Assembly (NCBI GenBank): GCA_009881125.1 | Contig: WXFH01000024.1 | Coordinates: 1 to 64,000 of the forward strand | Direction of reading: 5' to 3' | Origin: Acidaminobacter sp. | GTDB taxonomy: Bacteria; Bacillota_A; Clostridia; Peptostreptococcales; Acidaminobacteraceae | DNA: 64,000 bases | Shown: positions 9,655-18,716 of the stretch, piece after piece | Layout: each line of letters begins with the position of its first letter | Position numbering within the stretch: position 1 is the first letter of the stretch | Notes under the pieces: generated by a model | Databases searched by the model: none | What the model was told of the DNA's origin: nothing | Seen by the model: the letters and a program-made list of their open reading frames with translations, nothing else | Translations under genes and position numbers: made by a program

Positions 9655-10707
9655 TTATTTAACAGGAACAACAACTTCAACTCTGTTTTTGTAAGCTTCG
9701 CCAACTGCGCCGAGGAAATCGCCATGTGCGTCGCGGATGGACATAGTTGCACCGGAGACGACATCAGCAAGTGCAGCTTTTTCTTCAGCTGTTAAAGCAG
9801 CAAGTTTGGCAAGATCCGCTTCGTTAGTTGTCGTTGCTTTGATTGGACGACCTGCGGCGGTTGTATTTTTAGCAAACCACTGCTCGAGTTCCATGACAGT
9901 TTTGCCTTTGAAGAACTCTTGGAAGAAGTCCATTTGCTTGTACCATTCATTTGCTGGATTCATGTGATAAGTATCGCCGCGTTGGCGCTTAGTGAGCCAG
10001 TTGTTGACTTCAGCAGCAGCGGATTCAGGAGTGTTGGTTGAAACGCCGACGACCTTCTCGGTTGTATGGTCGGTGACGTTATAACCTGCTTGACCCGGCC
10101 AGCCGGAGAAGTGAGGCATTGAAGCGCCGTCATAGTTAGGGGAAGAGACTTCGTAACCGTCTATGTAGACATTGAGAATTCTGCCGGCTGAGTCAAAAGT
10201 AGCGGCGGCCATTGCGACGTTGAAACTATAGACTGGCACTTCTTCGCTGTCTTTGCCAGGGCCGTTTCTAAATGCGACTTTATAGCCAATGCCTTGATAA
10301 ACCTTGATGACACTGTCAGTTGCCGCAGGAGCTGCAGGGGCTGTGGTGCCGGCTTTAAGAAGAAGTTTTTGGCCAACGTAGATCAGGTTGATATTCTTGA
10401 CTTGAGGATTGAGAGCAACCAACTCGCTCAGGGTCATCCCGTGTTTGACGGCGATTTTGTACATAGTGTCGCCGCTGACGACAACGTGGTACTCTCCACC
10501 ATCCATTGCTGGCATAGCAACTGGGGTGGTAGTTTTAACCGGAGCAGGAGCAGGAGCAGGTGAGCTTGGTACGCTTGGCTGTGCTGGCTCTACCCATGGC
10601 GGAGATGCAGAAGTAGTGCTGTCTGCCGCAAGTGACATAGGCGCGAAGACGATCGCGGATGTCAAAAGCATCAATAGTGCCAGGGCTCTTGCTAGATTCT
10701 TTTTCAA
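9655..10707 (-). CDS. Secreted LysM protein with FMN-binding-like C-terminal domain
   Basis: A 350-residue exported protein. A signal peptide covers residues 1-28 (two basic residues, a hydrophobic core, then SLAADS). A Pro/Ala/Ser linker (30-70) and one LysM peptidoglycan-binding domain (about 74-118, starting YHVVVSGDTMYKIAVKHGM) follow. A ~220-residue C-terminal domain ends in DVVSGATMSIRDAHG. The SGATxS tetrad matches the [S/T]GAT motif at which flavin is covalently attached in FMN-binding domains (NqrC, RnfG, PplA). I infer a wall-attached flavoprotein or a relative that lost flavin. An ApbE-type flavin transferase is not nearby. Confidence 0.7.
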   Translation of the reverse strand: MKKNLARALALLMLLTSAIVFAPMSLAADSTTSASPPWVEPAQPSVPSSPAPAPAPVKTTTPVAMPAMDGGEYHVVVSGDTMYKIAVKHGMTLSELVALNPQVKNINLIYVGQKLLLKAGTTAPAAPAATDSVIKVYQGIGYKVAFRNGPGKDSEEVPVYSFNVAMAAATFDSAGRILNVYIDGYEVSSPNYDGASMPHFSGWPGQAGYNVTDHTTEKVVGVSTNTPESAAAEVNNWLTKRQRGDTYHMNPANEWYKQMDFFQEFFKGKTVMELEQWFAKNTTAAGRPIKATTTNEADLAKLAALTAEEKAALADVVSGATMSIRDAHGDFLGAVGEAYKNRVEVVVPVK

Positions 10708-11212
10708 ACGTATTACCTCCTCTTGAATTTTTTCAGGTTGTCCTCAGTTTAATTAATGTTGTGAAAATGTTGACAAATCAAGTTGAAGACGACCTGATTT
10801 ACATAAAAATTGTAACACAATTGTTACTTCATAACCACAATTTACCTGGTTTTTTCTGTTAACAATATGAACAAAACTCTGTAACGGCAACACTTTCGAG
10901 TGATTTTATGTTAGTGATTGGCGAAAATAATAGTTAGAATATTCAGATATCAAGAGTTACAAACATATCAAACTCTATTTGGATATTTTCAGAGACATGG
11001 ATGTAACGCCTTGGTAACGCGACATTTTTAATGCAGGTGGTTTAATCTCTTTCATCCATAGGAGCATTGGCTGTAACTATTCTGTAATGCGCGTTGAAGG
11101 TTAGTCAGCTATGATAGGGATGTATGATGTCATTTGTGTGGGGGATTCTTGAAATGCTCAACCTGTATTCATTCGCCATTTTGTAAAAAATAGGAATCGG
11201 GAAGGTGCTGTT
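10708..11212. promoter_or_regulatory. Divergent control region with TGTAAC direct repeats
   Basis: A 505-base gene-free stretch between divergent genes. Toward the LysM gene there is an extended -10 (TGTTACAAT on the minus strand, 10817-10809). Toward the DUF4153 gene there are two pairs of TGTAAC-like hexamers with an 11-base period: TGTAAC 11002 with GGTAAC 11013, and TGTAAC 11072 with TGTAAT 11083. A TATGAT follows at 11110-11115. Such 11-base-period direct repeats are characteristic of OmpR/PhoB-family response-regulator sites. The regulator is not identified. Confidence 0.4.
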
Positions 11213-13018
11213 ATGAAGGAGATTAAAGGGACACTTGTTAGACGACTGCAAGGCCTCATTAAGGCTGCGGAGAGGTTTCCGGTCTCAGTTGCCGGGTTTG
11301 CTGCAGCGCTGCTGGTGGTGTATGCCATCATAGGCGAAGATCTGGATCCGCCGCTGATCATGCAAAAAATGGTGTTCACTCTAGTTATTGGCGCTGTTCT
11401 TGGGATAGCGATTCAATTTACGGTTGAGAGCTTTGACGGGCTTTCTTCCCGCAGGGTGGCGGCTTACGTTGCCGGTCTGCTTCTGACTTTGGGATATTTT
11501 CTGATTCTGCTGCCGGTATCGGAGATCAGCGACGCAGTGGTGATCCGAAGCCTGGTGACGGGGTTCGCCTTGATCTGCGTGGTGCTGTGGTTGCCTTCTG
11601 CAGGCGGGAGAGAGGACTTTAACCGAGTTGCGCTGACCTATGTCAAAACCTTCGCCACGTCCTGGCTTTATGCGGCGGTGCTTTCGGCGGGGTTTGCAGC
11701 TGTGATCGCGACCGTTGACATTTTGTTGTTTGAAGTCAGCGATGAGGCGTATGCTTATTCTATGGCGACGGTGTGGATTTTATTTGCACCAGTGTACTTT
11801 TTGTCGCTGCTGCCGCGCTTTGACCATCGGCAAAACGCTCTTGAGAATGGTTCTGGCGCTGACCGCTCAGGTGGGGCTGGCGCGTTTGATTATCCAAGAT
11901 ATCTGGAGATTCTGGTCTCTTACATAGCGGTGCCTCTGGTGGCGGTGTATACGGCGGTGCTGGCGGCTTATTTGGGGAAGATTCTGGTGACTCAGGTCTG
12001 GCCTTCGGGGCAGCTGGGACCTATGGTGCTTTTGTATTCTGCTGCCGGGCTGCTAATTTTTGTAATGGCCAGCCTTCTGGACAATGGATTTGCGAAAGCC
12101 TACACGCGGGTGTTTCCAAAGGTGCTGATCCCGGTAGTCATTTTGCAGCTGATCTCGGTGGGCATACGGCTTGAGGCGTACGGTGTGACGGAATCCAGGT
12201 ACTATGTCGCGCTCTTTGGCGTTTTCTCGCTGGCTGCGGGACTAATGCTGAGTTTCAGCCCGGTTTCGAAGAATGGCAGGGTGGCGCTGCTGGCAGCAGT
12301 GTTCGCGCTGGGGTCAATTCTTCCGCCGGTGGATGCGTTCACTGTGTCCCGAAACAGTCAAATTGGACGGCTGGAGGGGCTCCTGGCCGCGGAGGGGATG
12401 CTGGTCAATGGCGAGCTGGTGGCTAAGGCGGAGGCGTCGGAGCTTACAAAGACTGAAACGACGAGTATTGTGAACTATCTGCAGGGTTCAGGCGGGTTGG
12501 ATTACGTAGAATGGCTGCCTGAGGATTTTAAAGCTTATGAGGATTTTGCGCGGACGTTTGGGTTTGAGCGTACTTTTGAACCGGCAGGGGGTCAACGCTA
12601 CGCCATGGTAACACTGGATCCGGGGGTGCCTATGGCGGTTGATGGGTTTGATCGACTGCTGTCTTTTGAAGTGGCGCGGTACGAAAAAGAAATGGAGCCT
12701 CAGTCCCAGCGTATAGAGTTAGCCGGTGAAACATATGAAGTCAAGGTGACGCGGACCACGCCGGAGGATACCGTGGTAAAGTTGGTAACGCCGGTTGGGG
12801 ATGAGGTTCTGGCGATTGCTTTGGAGGATGCGGTAAACAGCATTGCGCCTGAAATGGGTGCATTTAAGGAATTGATGCTGCCGGAGGCTATGACGGTCGC
12901 GGTCGAAAACGACCAGTTCAGGATGTCGGTGGTGTTCCGGGGGATTCATCTGTATGAGATGGGTCAAGGGGAAATTGCCTCGGATTACAGCTTTTATGTG
13001 TTAGTGGGAGATAAATAA
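11213..13018 (+). CDS. DUF4153 domain-containing integral membrane protein
   Basis: A 601-residue protein of unknown function. The N-terminal ~360 residues carry roughly ten hydrophobic helices (for example AAALLVVYAII, VAAYVAGLLLTLGYFLILL, AAVFALGSILPP). The C-terminal ~230 residues are soluble, with short beta-rich segments. This arrangement matches the DUF4153 family. An ATG start at 11213 follows AAGGTG. It is transcribed alone, opposite to the LysM gene, and ends at a bidirectional terminator. The TGTAAC repeats upstream suggest two-component control. No catalytic motif is visible. Confidence 0.7.
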   Translation: MKEIKGTLVRRLQGLIKAAERFPVSVAGFAAALLVVYAIIGEDLDPPLIMQKMVFTLVIGAVLGIAIQFTVESFDGLSSRRVAAYVAGLLLTLGYFLILLPVSEISDAVVIRSLVTGFALICVVLWLPSAGGREDFNRVALTYVKTFATSWLYAAVLSAGFAAVIATVDILLFEVSDEAYAYSMATVWILFAPVYFLSLLPRFDHRQNALENGSGADRSGGAGAFDYPRYLEILVSYIAVPLVAVYTAVLAAYLGKILVTQVWPSGQLGPMVLLYSAAGLLIFVMASLLDNGFAKAYTRVFPKVLIPVVILQLISVGIRLEAYGVTESRYYVALFGVFSLAAGLMLSFSPVSKNGRVALLAAVFALGSILPPVDAFTVSRNSQIGRLEGLLAAEGMLVNGELVAKAEASELTKTETTSIVNYLQGSGGLDYVEWLPEDFKAYEDFARTFGFERTFEPAGGQRYAMVTLDPGVPMAVDGFDRLLSFEVARYEKEMEPQSQRIELAGETYEVKVTRTTPEDTVVKLVTPVGDEVLAIALEDAVNSIAPEMGAFKELMLPEAMTVAVENDQFRMSVVFRGIHLYEMGQGEIASDYSFYVLVGDK

Positions 13019-13077
13019 AAATAAGTCAGTGCCGATTAGCCCTTTTGGGCTGTGGACACTGACTTATTTTATTTTTT
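13017..13077. terminator. Bidirectional terminator between convergent genes
   Basis: The long stem AAATAAGTCAGTG / CACTGACTTATTT encloses a smaller GCCC/GGGC hairpin, followed by TATTTTTT. It lies between the convergent DUF4153 gene and ACT-protein gene. Confidence 0.8.
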
Positions 13078-13079
13078 GA

Positions 13080-13496
13080 TTATAGATCCACGACGGTATT
13101 AAGGCCTTTGTCTTTCAATATCTGCAGCGCTTTTTCCTGGTTGTCGGTCTTGAAGACGACATAAGGCATTTCGCGGCGGCGCATGACAAAGGAGTAAATG
13201 TATTCGATGTTGATGCCGTTGTCGCCCATGATGTGGAAGAGCTCGTTCAGGCTGCCGGGTTTGTCGATGGGCTCGACAGCTATGACTTTGCTGAGTTTGG
13301 CGACGAAACCATCGGCCTTCAAGTCTTTGAGGGCTTCTTCGGGCTTGTCGACGACGATGCGGACAATGCCAAATTCGGTCGTGTCAAAGACGGCGATGGC
13401 CCGGATATCAACGCCATAACGGTAAAGTGCGTCTGTGACGGCGGCGAGGGCGCCATGGCGATTTTCAACGAAGACGGATAGTTGATCGATGAGCAT
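13080..13496 (-). CDS. Tandem ACT-domain protein
   Basis: 138 residues forming two ACT repeats (about 1-70 and 71-138), each starting with the beta strand pattern QLSVFVENRHGALAAVTDAL / AVEPIDKPGSLNELFHIMG. ACT domains bind amino acids and regulate partners. It begins on the stop codon of the phenylacetate-CoA ligase gene (TAATG overlap, 1 base), so the two are made together. In many Clostridia and archaea this pair works with indolepyruvate:ferredoxin oxidoreductase in aromatic amino acid fermentation (context knowledge). No ior genes are in the window. The ligand cannot be predicted. Confidence 0.85.
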   Translation of the reverse strand: MLIDQLSVFVENRHGALAAVTDALYRYGVDIRAIAVFDTTEFGIVRIVVDKPEEALKDLKADGFVAKLSKVIAVEPIDKPGSLNELFHIMGDNGINIEYIYSFVMRRREMPYVVFKTDNQEKALQILKDKGLNTVVDL

Positions 13497-14797
13497 TATT
13501 TTACCTCCCTCATATCGATGACGCGTTTGGCCTTACCTTCGAAGCGCGCCAGGGTGCGCGGCTCGTGCAGGTGGATTTTGGCGTCGATGCCTAATACGGT
13601 ACGAAGTCTCGAACGGATGGTTTGTTTAAGGGCTTCAAGCTGGCCGAAGGATTCGAGCAGGTTGTCGTCAATGAGCTCGACGTCGATTTCGATCTTGTCC
13701 AGATAGCCTTTCTTGAAGACTTTGATCTGGTAGTGCGGGCCAATGCCTTCAGTGTTGAAGAGGACTTCTTCGATTTGGGACGGGAAGACGTTGACGCCGC
13801 CGAGGATCAGCATGTCGTCTGTGCGGCCCTGGATTTTGGCCATGCGGACGGTGGTGCGGCCGCAGTCGCAGGTTTCGTAATGGAGGGAGGTGATGTCTTT
13901 GGTTCGATAGCGGATAAGAGGCAGGGCTTCTTTGGTGACGGTGGTGATGACGAGCTCTCCGACTGAGCCTGGAGGAAGGACTTCCAGGGTCTCAGGGTCG
14001 ATGATCTCCGGGATGAAGTGGTCTTCGGATATGTGCATGCCGCAGAGTGCCTTGCATTCGCCTGAGACGCCGGGGCCAATCAGTTCGCTCATGCCATAGT
14101 TTTCGGTGACGAAGATACCCCAAGCGTCCTGGAGCTCGCGGCGCATGGCTTCGGTGGAGCCTTCGCCGCCGAAGAGGCCCCATTTGAGCTTTAAGTCTTT
14201 CTTGGGATCAATGCCCATGGACTTGGCGACTTCGGCCATATGTAAAGCGTAGGAAGGTGTGCCGATGAGGGCGGTTGTTCCAAAGTCCTGCATGATCATA
14301 ATCTGCTTTTCGGTATTGCCGCTGGACATTGGGATAACGGAGGCGCCGACGCGTTCGAGACCCTGGTGAAGGCCAAATGCGCCGGTGAACAGGCCATAGC
14401 CAAAGGAGACCTGAGCTGTGTCCTCTGCTGAGACGCCTGCCATGGTGACGATGCGGGCGATCAGCTCGGTCCAAGTCTCCATGTCATTTTTGGTGTAGCC
14501 TACCACGGTGGGTTTGCCGGTGGTGCCTGAGGAGGCATGATAGCGGACGACTTCCTTTTGGGGGACGGCGAAGAGTCCGAAGGGGTAGTTGTCCCGGAGG
14601 TCATTTTTGACTGTCAGAGGCAGCTTTTTAAGGTCCTCCAGAGACTGAATGTCTTCTGGATTAATGCCGAGCTCATTTAGCTTGGCGCGGTAATGGGGAA
14701 CGTGGTCATAGACGCGGCGGACAGTCTGCTTCAGCCGTTCGAGCTGAAGCTTTTCCATCTGATCGCGCGCCATGGTTTCATAGGTGCTCCAGATCAT
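13496..14797 (-). CDS. paaK: Phenylacetate-CoA ligase
   Basis: An AMP-forming aryl-acetate CoA ligase of 433 residues, the normal PaaK length. The nucleotide-binding P-loop [17 protein letters not shown] is at about 90-106. [12 protein letters not shown] and YRTKDITSL match the ANL-superfamily core motifs, and the C-terminal AMP-binding domain starts near 330. It activates phenylacetate or indoleacetate and, in fermenters, can run toward ATP with aryl-acetyl-CoA. The ATG at 14797 follows GAAAGG. The translationally coupled ACT protein suggests amino-acid-responsive control. The position facing the glutamate-fermentation cluster fits a strict amino acid fermenter. Confidence 0.92.
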   Translation of the reverse strand: MIWSTYETMARDQMEKLQLERLKQTVRRVYDHVPHYRAKLNELGINPEDIQSLEDLKKLPLTVKNDLRDNYPFGLFAVPQKEVVRYHASSGTTGKPTVVGYTKNDMETWTELIARIVTMAGVSAEDTAQVSFGYGLFTGAFGLHQGLERVGASVIPMSSGNTEKQIMIMQDFGTTALIGTPSYALHMAEVAKSMGIDPKKDLKLKWGLFGGEGSTEAMRRELQDAWGIFVTENYGMSELIGPGVSGECKALCGMHISEDHFIPEIIDPETLEVLPPGSVGELVITTVTKEALPLIRYRTKDITSLHYETCDCGRTTVRMAKIQGRTDDMLILGGVNVFPSQIEEVLFNTEGIGPHYQIKVFKKGYLDKIEIDVELIDDNLLESFGQLEALKQTIRSRLRTVLGIDAKIHLHEPRTLARFEGKAKRVIDMREVK

Positions 14798-15000
14798 GCT
14801 TGATACCTGCCTTTCACTATTTTATTGTTCTTTAAAGAATACCTTTTGGGGATTTGGTTGGCAAGCGGTGAATTTTGAATGATTGTGAAAGAATTTGGAA
14901 GGTTAATGGCAGTTTGGGGCGGGGGGTGAGGCTTGGTGGGACTGATTGAAGGCAACGTGGATGATAAGCATTCTCGCATGCTCTGGCACCGAAATGATTT

Positions 15001-15072
15001 GAGTGTCAGACACCGAAATGAACTGAGTGTCAGACACCGAGTTTGATTGAGTGTCTGACACTCAATCAATAA
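15001..15072. repeat. Three 24-bp tandem units with GTGTCAGACACC core
   Basis: Three consecutive 24-base units start at 15001, 15025 and 15049. Each begins GAGTGTCAGACACC or the variant GAGTGTCTGACACT, followed by a diverged ~10-base tail. This is the same unit as the 7-copy array at 24653-24820. It lies in the 538-base gap between paaK and the glutamate mutase promoter. The remainder of 14798-15000 shows nothing recognisable. A TTGGTGACGCGGAC-type repeat (minus strand) follows at 15074-15090. Confidence 0.85.
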
Positions 15073-15215
15073 CTGTCCGCGTCACCAACCTGAAAAAAGT
15101 TTGAAATCAGGATTTTAGACAAAATCATACAACCGACTGAAAAATTATGGAAAACTAGTTTTTTCAATGGTTTGAACGTGTAAACAAAAATAAAAATGCA
15201 AGACAAAATGCAAAA

Positions 15216-15287
15216 AATATCATATTCGGTGACAAAACAATAAAATTATGAAATATTACTTGCAATTTAATAAGAATATGATATTCT
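15216..15287 (+). promoter_or_regulatory. glmS operon promoter with repeated dyad
   Basis: TTGCAA (15260-15265), a 16-base spacer and TATTCT (15282-15287). The perfect dyad GAATATGATATTC (15274-15286) overlaps the -10. Its reverse complement core AATATCATATTC occurs again at 15216-15227, about 58 bases upstream. Two copies of one dyad, one covering the promoter, suggest a repressor or redox/nutrient regulator. No regulator gene adjoins it. Confidence 0.6.
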
Positions 15288-15335
15288 CATATCAAACAAA
15301 GCGATCCACTTCAAAGTGAAAACGGAGGCATAAGA

Positions 15336-15755
15336 ATGACGAATACGGTTGTACTTGGAGTCATAGGCGCGGACTGTCATGCAGTCGGCAACAAAATTTT
15401 GGATTACGCATTCAGCAAAGCGGGCTTCAACGTGGTAAACATTGGTGTCCTATCTTCCCAGGAGGAATTCATCAACGCTGCGGAAGAAACCGGTGCGAAG
15501 GCCATGATCATCTCGTCTCTCTACGGCCACGGCGAGATCGACTGCCGCGGACTCAGAGAAAAATGTGACGAGGCGGGTCTCGACGACATGCTCCTCTACG
15601 TCGGCGGAAATCTGGTCGTCGGCAAACACGACTGGGAGGAAGTCAAAGAGAAATTCCTCGCTATGGGCTTCAACCGTGTCTACCCACCGGGTGCAGACCC
15701 GGAGCAAGGCATCCGCGACCTGAGGGACGACCTCAAGCTTCCTAAGCCAGAATAG
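15336..15755 (+). CDS. glmS: Glutamate mutase sigma (B12-binding) subunit
   Basis: The small subunit of adenosylcobalamin-dependent glutamate mutase (methylaspartate mutase), which rearranges L-glutamate to (2S,3S)-3-methylaspartate with the epsilon subunit. The 139 residues match MutS/GlmS. DCHAVGNK near the N-terminus is the D-x-H-x-x-G cobalamin-binding motif, with His as lower axial ligand. [14 protein letters not shown] follows the Rossmann-like core. The ATG at 15336 follows GGAGG. It is first of glmS-glmL-glmE-mal, with gaps of about 20 bases, so it is the head of the operon. Confidence 0.97.
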   Translation: MTNTVVLGVIGADCHAVGNKILDYAFSKAGFNVVNIGVLSSQEEFINAAEETGAKAMIISSLYGHGEIDCRGLREKCDEAGLDDMLLYVGGNLVVGKHDWEEVKEKFLAMGFNRVYPPGADPEQGIRDLRDDLKLPKPE

Positions 15756-15775
15756 CCTCGAAAGGGGTCTTTAAA

Positions 15776-17173
15776 GTGAACAATTACTTACTCATCGATT
15801 TTGGCAGCACCTACACCAAGCTGACAGCCGTGGATTTAAACGCTGAAGCCATCCTGGGCACTGCCAAAAGCTATACTACTGTCGAAACCGATATCATGAC
15901 GGGCTATGAAGCCGCGCTGGCCGAGCTGAAAGCGACCCTCGCAGCAAAAGGCCGCCCGGACCTTGAGTTCGACCGAAAACTGGCATGCTCCTCGGCGGCA
16001 GGTGGCCTTAAAATGGTGGCCATAGGACTGGTCCAGGAGCTGACAGCGGAGGCGGCCAAGCGGGCGGCCCTCGGCGCAGGCGCACGAGTGCTGCAAGTCT
16101 TCGACCACGATCTGACCCGTCGGGACATCGAAAAAATAGCAGCCCTAAAACCGGACATGCTCCTGCTGGCAGGCGGCACGGACGGCGGCAATCAGACCTG
16201 CATCCTTCACAACGCAAAGCGCCTCGCGGAGGCGAAGCTTCCGGTCCCCATCGTCGTGGCCGGCAACAAATCCGCCATGGATGACATCGACGACTTATTT
16301 AAAGAAGCTGAGCTCATCTACAGCATGTCCGACAATGTCATGCCAAAGCTCAATGTGCTCAACGTCGACCCAGCCCGCGAGGAAATCCGGGAAATCTTCA
16401 TGCAGCGCATCACCCACGCCAAAGGCATCCACACCGCCACCGGCATGATCGACGACATTCTCATGCCGACCCCGGCAGCGGTCCTGAAGGCCGCTGAGCT
16501 CCTGTCGAAAGGCACCGATCTGGAGGACGGCATAGGCACCCTGGTCATGGTGGACATAGGCGGCGCAACCACAGACGTCTACTCCATCTGCGACGGCGAG
16601 CCGACTCAGCCGGGCGTGACGCAAAAGGGGCTCGAGGAGCCCTTCGCCAAACGCACCGTCGAAGGCGACCTGGGCATGCGCTACTCGGCACTGTCACTCA
16701 AGGAGGCCGCCGGATCCAAACGCATCCGCGCCTACCTGAAAGATGATTTAGCCGATGTCGACGCTGCCTGCCGTCACCGCAGTCTGCAGCCAGACATGAT
16801 CCCGCAGTCGCCCGAGGAACGTCACATGGACGAAGCCATTGCCAAAGCTGCAGTCGCCCTCTCCGTAGAACGCCACGCAGGCTGCCTCGAATCCTATTAC
16901 TCGCCCATGGGGGTCGTGATTTCACAGCTCGGCAAAGACCTCGGCAACGCAGCGGCTTTTATAGGCACAGGCGGTGTCTTGGTCGCCAGCGAAAATCCTA
17001 AAGCCATATTGCAGGAAGGACTTTACGACCAGGAGACACCCACGAGCTTAAGACCTAAATCACCGGCCTTCAAGCTGGACCAGGACTACATCCTGTCGGC
17101 CATGGGACTGCTCTCGCAGGACCATCCCGACACTGCGCTCAGAATCATGAAGCGGCATATCGTGACGCTCTAA
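15776..17173 (+). CDS. glmL: Glutamate mutase accessory ATPase (MutL/GlmL)
   Basis: An ASKHA-fold ATPase of 465 residues encoded between the two mutase subunits. DFGSTYTKLTAV at the N-terminus is the phosphate-1 motif, and VMVDIGGATTDVYS near residue 260 is a second nucleotide-binding segment. By family knowledge it is thought to reactivate or protect the B12 mutase by exchanging damaged cofactor, rather than to catalyse a pathway step. The GTG start at 15776 has GAAAGGGG upstream, 20 bases after the glmS stop. No sign of truncation. Confidence 0.93.
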   Translation: MNNYLLIDFGSTYTKLTAVDLNAEAILGTAKSYTTVETDIMTGYEAALAELKATLAAKGRPDLEFDRKLACSSAAGGLKMVAIGLVQELTAEAAKRAALGAGARVLQVFDHDLTRRDIEKIAALKPDMLLLAGGTDGGNQTCILHNAKRLAEAKLPVPIVVAGNKSAMDDIDDLFKEAELIYSMSDNVMPKLNVLNVDPAREEIREIFMQRITHAKGIHTATGMIDDILMPTPAAVLKAAELLSKGTDLEDGIGTLVMVDIGGATTDVYSICDGEPTQPGVTQKGLEEPFAKRTVEGDLGMRYSALSLKEAAGSKRIRAYLKDDLADVDAACRHRSLQPDMIPQSPEERHMDEAIAKAAVALSVERHAGCLESYYSPMGVVISQLGKDLGNAAAFIGTGGVLVASENPKAILQEGLYDQETPTSLRPKSPAFKLDQDYILSAMGLLSQDHPDTALRIMKRHIVTL

Positions 17174-17191
17174 CTTATAGGGGGATACAAA

Positions 17192-18694
17192 ATGGAACTC
17201 AAAAATAAGAAATTGTCCATGGACGAATTTTTACGCATCCGCGAAGAAGTCCTCAAGCAGTGGCCGACCGGCGAAGGCATAGATCTCGAAGCCAACGTCG
17301 CTTTTCTGAAGCAAGTGCCGGAGCACAAAAGCTTCCCTGCGAAGCTTCGCTGGGCGAAGGAAAACGGCATCACGCTGGCACAGCCTCGTGCCGGTGTCGC
17401 GCTCATCGACGAGCACATCCAGCTCCTCAACTTCCTTCACACTGAAGGCGGCGCGGACCTGCTGCCAAGCACTATCGACAGCTATACCAGACAAAACAAA
17501 TACAACGAATGCGAACGCGGCATCACGGAAAGCCGCAGAGAGGGACGCTCTCTCCTGAACGGCTTCCCGGGCGTCAATCATGGCGTTCACGGCTGCAGAA
17601 AAGTCTTCGAATCCGTCAATCTGCCGCTCCAAGCACGTCACGGCACACCGGATGCCCGCCTTCTTTCCGAAATCATCCACGCGGCCGGCTGGACCTCCAA
17701 TGAGGGCGGCGGCATTTCCTACAACATTCCTTACGCAAAGAAAGTCAGTCTCGAGAAGACTATTACAGACTGGCAGTACTGCGACCGCCTCGTCGGCTAC
17801 TATGAAGAGCAAGGCATTTCCATTAACCGCGAGCCGTTCGGTCCGCTGACAGGAACGCTGGTACCGCCAAGTATGTCCAATGCTGTGGCGATCATCGAAG
17901 CGCTCCTCGCGGCAGAGCAGGGCGTCAAGAATATCACCGTGGGCTACGGCCAGTGCGGCAACCTGGTTCAGGACGTCGCGGCCATCAGAGCCCTCGAAGA
18001 TCAGTGCAATGAATACTTAATAGCTTCCGGCTATAACAACGTTTACCTGACCACCGTCTTCCACCAGTGGATGGGCGGCTTCCCGCAGGATGAGTCCAAA
18101 GCCTTCGGCGTCATCTCTTTGGGCGCGATCGCAGCTTCCCTGGCGGGTGCTACCAAAGTTATCGTCAAGACACCTCACGAAGCTTACGGCGTTCCTACCA
18201 AAGAAGCGAACGCTCAGGGCATCAGAGCCACAAAGATGGTCCTCAATCTCCTTCAGGAGCAGAAAATGCCGCTCAGTATCCAGCAGATCAACGAGAGCCG
18301 CATGATCAAAGCCGAAACCCAGTGCATCATTGACAAAGTCCTTGAACTGGGTGATGGCGACCTCGCCATCGGTACAGTCCGAGCCTTCGAAGCCGGCGTT
18401 CTGGACATTCCATTCGCCCCATCTGTCTACAATGCAGGCAAAATGATGCCAGCCCGTGACAATGACGGCGCGATCCGTTACCTCGACTTTGGCAACGTGC
18501 CGTTCTCTGATGAGATCAAAGAATTCAACCGAAATAAGCTCGAAGAGCGCGCCATGTACGAGCATCGCGAAGTCGACTTCAAAATGACCATTGATGACGT
18601 TTATGCCGTCAGCAAGGGCAACCTGATTGGTCGGCCTGAAACGGAGACAGACGCAGCGAAGAGCATTAAAAAATATCTCTATAAAACCGAATAG
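17192..18694 (+). CDS. glmE: Glutamate mutase epsilon (catalytic) subunit
   Basis: The TIM-barrel substrate-binding subunit of glutamate mutase. The 500 residues are slightly longer than the usual ~483, with the extra at the N-terminus, where [21 protein letters not shown] reads as a normal helix. Conserved segments include [16 protein letters not shown] (contains the substrate-carboxylate-binding region), [14 protein letters not shown] and [12 protein letters not shown]. The C-terminal ~60 residues wrap onto GlmS in known structures. It is followed after 22 bases by mal, giving the mutase and ammonia-lyase in one transcript. Confidence 0.96.
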   Translation: MELKNKKLSMDEFLRIREEVLKQWPTGEGIDLEANVAFLKQVPEHKSFPAKLRWAKENGITLAQPRAGVALIDEHIQLLNFLHTEGGADLLPSTIDSYTRQNKYNECERGITESRREGRSLLNGFPGVNHGVHGCRKVFESVNLPLQARHGTPDARLLSEIIHAAGWTSNEGGGISYNIPYAKKVSLEKTITDWQYCDRLVGYYEEQGISINREPFGPLTGTLVPPSMSNAVAIIEALLAAEQGVKNITVGYGQCGNLVQDVAAIRALEDQCNEYLIASGYNNVYLTTVFHQWMGGFPQDESKAFGVISLGAIAASLAGATKVIVKTPHEAYGVPTKEANAQGIRATKMVLNLLQEQKMPLSIQQINESRMIKAETQCIIDKVLELGDGDLAIGTVRAFEAGVLDIPFAPSVYNAGKMMPARDNDGAIRYLDFGNVPFSDEIKEFNRNKLEERAMYEHREVDFKMTIDDVYAVSKGNLIGRPETETDAAKSIKKYLYKTE

Positions 18695-18716
18695 CAGAAG
18701 GGGTAAGGTGGATATC

